Below, one piece after another: positions 6,924-7,976 of a stretch of DNA of 7,976 nucleotides (positions within the stretch are counted from its first letter, which is position 1; every line of letters begins with the position of its first letter). The translations under genes were made by a program, and so were the position numbers. This DNA comes from an uncultured Clostridium sp. (lineage in GTDB: Bacteria; Bacillota; Clostridia; Lachnospirales; Lachnospiraceae), in the NCBI GenBank assembly GCA_945946715.1, contig CAMEWU010000103.1, positions 1 to 7,976 on the forward strand, written 5' to 3'. Below the pieces are notes generated by a model, which was given only the letters and a program-made list of their open reading frames with translations, searched no databases and was not told the origin of the DNA.

Positions 6924-7165
6924 CTTTGAAATGCATACTTACTTTAGATATGCTTCGGATTCTTTGAAGCAGAATTGGAACAATTCGTTCTATTATTTTC
7001 AATACACATATCAAAAAATGCAAAAAAATAAACATATCGCTCCCGATAACAAGACTCCAACAAAAATAACAAAATTTCTTTGTGTCATTCGAAGTAAATA
7101 TACCTCTTGCAGTAGAAGACATCCGAAGGCCCCCCATGTCGGTAAGTATGCAGTTCAAAGCACCT
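6919..7165. repeat. 247-bp element bounded by 24-bp inverted repeats (MITE-like, or possibly invertible)
   Basis: The left arm 6919-6942 (AGGTGCTTTGAA, then ATGCATACTTAC) and the reverse complement of 7142-7165 agree at 23 of 24 positions. The one difference is base 6931 (A on the left, C in the right-arm complement). Pairing stops at once on both outer flanks. Further in, CTTCGGAT (6953-6960) matches the complement of 7121-7128. The interior is A-rich, with A7 at 7022-7028 and C6 at 7130-7135. The frame is open right through, and the minus strand is open from TTG 7158 to 6892. No target-site duplication is evident. The size and structure resemble a miniature inverted-repeat element. An invertible segment is a second option, and the origin is not established. 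Confidence 0.72.
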
Positions 7166-7920
7166 TAAGTGAATTAGAATCTAATCAGGGTTCAGCTACC
7201 ATTGAAGCAGTGTGCATTATGCCAATTCTATTGTTTGCATTCTGGGCCTTTTATTCCATGGGACAGATATATATATTGGAAAACCAGATTTATCAGGCAA
7301 CAATGAATACAGCAGATTATTTGGCAGAATATGCATATCTGGCAGAAGATACAGGAATCGAACTGTTGGGCACTGGTGCAGCCTATGTCGTGATGCAGGA
7401 ATATCTTCCCAAAGATAGACGTATAGAGAACTATGTGACGGGAGGACCAAAGGGTTTGGTTATTACCAGCCCGGTAATACTGGATGAAGAGGGGTTCTTT
7501 TGCCTACAGGTTCGATACAGTGCACGAATACCGGTACCACTTTTACAAGACTTATCCTTCCCTGTTGAGGTTCAGGTATGTCAAAAGGCATATACCGGTT
7601 ATCAGGAAAAGGGAAAGGCAGATGCAGATCAAAGGTATATATATCTAACGGAATACAGCAGTGTATATCATAATTCACGGAGCTGTAGTCATCTGGATTT
7701 AACAGTGTTTCCTGTATCGGCAGTTGCGTTGCAATCTGTTTATGGGAATTTGAAACCCTGTGATTTTTGTGGCAACAAAACCGCAGATACCTATTATGTG
7801 ACGGCGACAGGAGACTGTTATCATACCTCTATGGAATGCAGCGGGTTAAAGAGAACCGTCCGCAGAGTTCCGTTCAGTCAAGTATCCGGTTATCTGCCTT
7901 GTAGTCGATGCGGAGAATAA
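6931..7920 (+). CDS. TadE-like pseudopilin with long N-terminal leader and C-terminal cysteine repeats
   Basis: The protein has 329 residues from ATG 6931. A class III signal lies at QG87|SATIE92AV, with Glu at +5, followed by the helix AVCIMPILLFAFWAFYSMG (93-111). This is the TadE pattern of minor pseudopilins cut by the operon's peptidase. The leader before the cut is 87 residues instead of the usual 10-25. Residues 1-78 are encoded by the inverted-repeat element and look non-conserved (K, N, Y and H rich). The C terminus has two similar units, YHNSRSCSHL...PCDFC (246-280) and YHTSMECSGL...PCSRC (297-327), resembling the YHxxxC...PCxxC units of Ada-like or ComE-linked modules. They may bind metal or form disulfides. 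The gene starts 17 nt after the DUF5702-like stop. The TadE call is good; the role of the repeats is unknown. Confidence 0.8.
   Translation: MHTYFRYASDSLKQNWNNSFYYFQYTYQKMQKNKHIAPDNKTPTKITKFLCVIRSKYTSCSRRHPKAPHVGKYAVQSTLSELESNQGSATIEAVCIMPILLFAFWAFYSMGQIYILENQIYQATMNTADYLAEYAYLAEDTGIELLGTGAAYVVMQEYLPKDRRIENYVTGGPKGLVITSPVILDEEGFFCLQVRYSARIPVPLLQDLSFPVEVQVCQKAYTGYQEKGKADADQRYIYLTEYSSVYHNSRSCSHLDLTVFPVSAVALQSVYGNLKPCDFCGNKTADTYYVTATGDCYHTSMECSGLKRTVRRVPFSQVSGYLPCSRCGE
7642..7917 (+). other. Tandem Ada/ComE-like cysteine module region in the TadE-like gene
   Basis: The region encodes residues 238-329. Two units share the order YH-x-S-x2-C-S-x-L, a spacer of about 20 residues, then PC-x2-C: Y246/H247/C252/C277/C280 and Y297/H298/C303/C324/C327. 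An extra cysteine, C296, precedes the second unit. The two units differ a lot at DNA level, so the duplication is old. As an exported segment, the cysteines could coordinate zinc or form disulfides. Confidence 0.6.
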
Positions 7921-7933
7921 GGATGTGAGGAAT

Positions 7934-7976
7934 ATGAACAATATTCAAAGGCAAAAGAATAGTGGAAGTACTGTAG
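7934..7976 (+). CDS. Start of another pseudopilin-like gene, cut by the window end
   Basis: ATG 7934 begins MNNIQRQKNSGSTV, and the frame stays open to the window edge. The 11-residue polar leader ending in G11 followed by S-T-V matches the start of a class III (TadE/TadF-like) signal. The Glu expected at +5 lies beyond the window. Possible ribosome binding sites are AAGGA (7919-7923) and GTGAGG (7925-7930). It starts 13 nt after the previous stop. Its short leader contrasts with the 87-residue leader of the gene before it. The assignment rests on 14 residues and on position. Confidence 0.5.
   Translation, partial: MNNIQRQKNSGSTV

Noticed and set aside
6868..6930. Longer N terminus of the TadE-like protein from ATG 6868
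   Set aside because: It lies inside the DUF5702-like coding end without a ribosome binding site, whereas AAAGGAGGTG precedes ATG 6931.
6892..7158. 88-residue minus-strand frame with a hydrophobic middle across the inverted-repeat element
   Set aside because: It starts at TTG without a Shine-Dalgarno and runs into the DUF5702-like gene. It looks like a shadow of the element, though it would matter if the element once encoded something.

Overview
The window is a Tad/Flp-type pilus (type IVc, type II secretion-like) operon on the + strand. It most likely comes from a low-GC Gram-positive anaerobe of the Clostridia, and Lachnospiraceae would fit. Pointers to this are strong AGGAGG-type ribosome binding sites, AT-rich codon use, the Tad gene order without any secretin (RcpA/CpaC) or RcpC/CpaB gene, a DUF5702-like protein, and a very short Flp1-like pilin. 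The taxonomic call is inference, because no rRNA or marker gene is present.

Layout. Positions 1-270 are non-coding. They hold a GC-rich foldable block (20-74), an AT-rich spacer, a good extended -10 promoter (207-235) and a strong Shine-Dalgarno (261-267). Seven complete genes follow, tightly packed and mostly overlapping or separated by under 40 bp: an A24 prepilin peptidase (310-789, probably translated from an ATA codon at 271/274), a degenerate TadZ/CpaE-like ATPase relative (786-1796), the TadA/CpaF motor ATPase (1777-3036), TadB (2975-3739), an enlarged TadC (3747-5087), the Flp pilin (5126-5308) and a DUF5702-like protein (5321-6913). An eighth is a TadE-like pseudopilin with a C-terminal cysteine repeat pair (6931-7920). 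The start of a further pseudopilin-like gene (7934 onward) runs off the end.

How they work together. The peptidase should trim the class III signals of the Flp pilin and of the TadE-like proteins. TadA powers assembly through the TadB/TadC membrane platform, and the TadZ-like protein probably positions the machine. The DUF5702-like and TadE-like proteins are candidate minor pilins or cell-wall-spanning partners that replace the outer-membrane parts of Gram-negative Tad systems.

The most unusual points are these. (1) A 247-bp element (6919-7165) bounded by 24-bp inverted repeats (23/24 match) has been built into the 5' end of the TadE-like gene. It supplies most of the ribosome binding site, the start codon and about 78 leader residues, and the only arm mismatch is the first base of the ATG. 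(2) TadC carries about 190 extracytoplasmic residues with an Ig-like (aBig-type) signature. (3) The TadZ-like protein has lost both Walker-A lysines. (4) The TadE-like protein ends in two Ada/ComE-like YH..C..L...PCxxC repeats.
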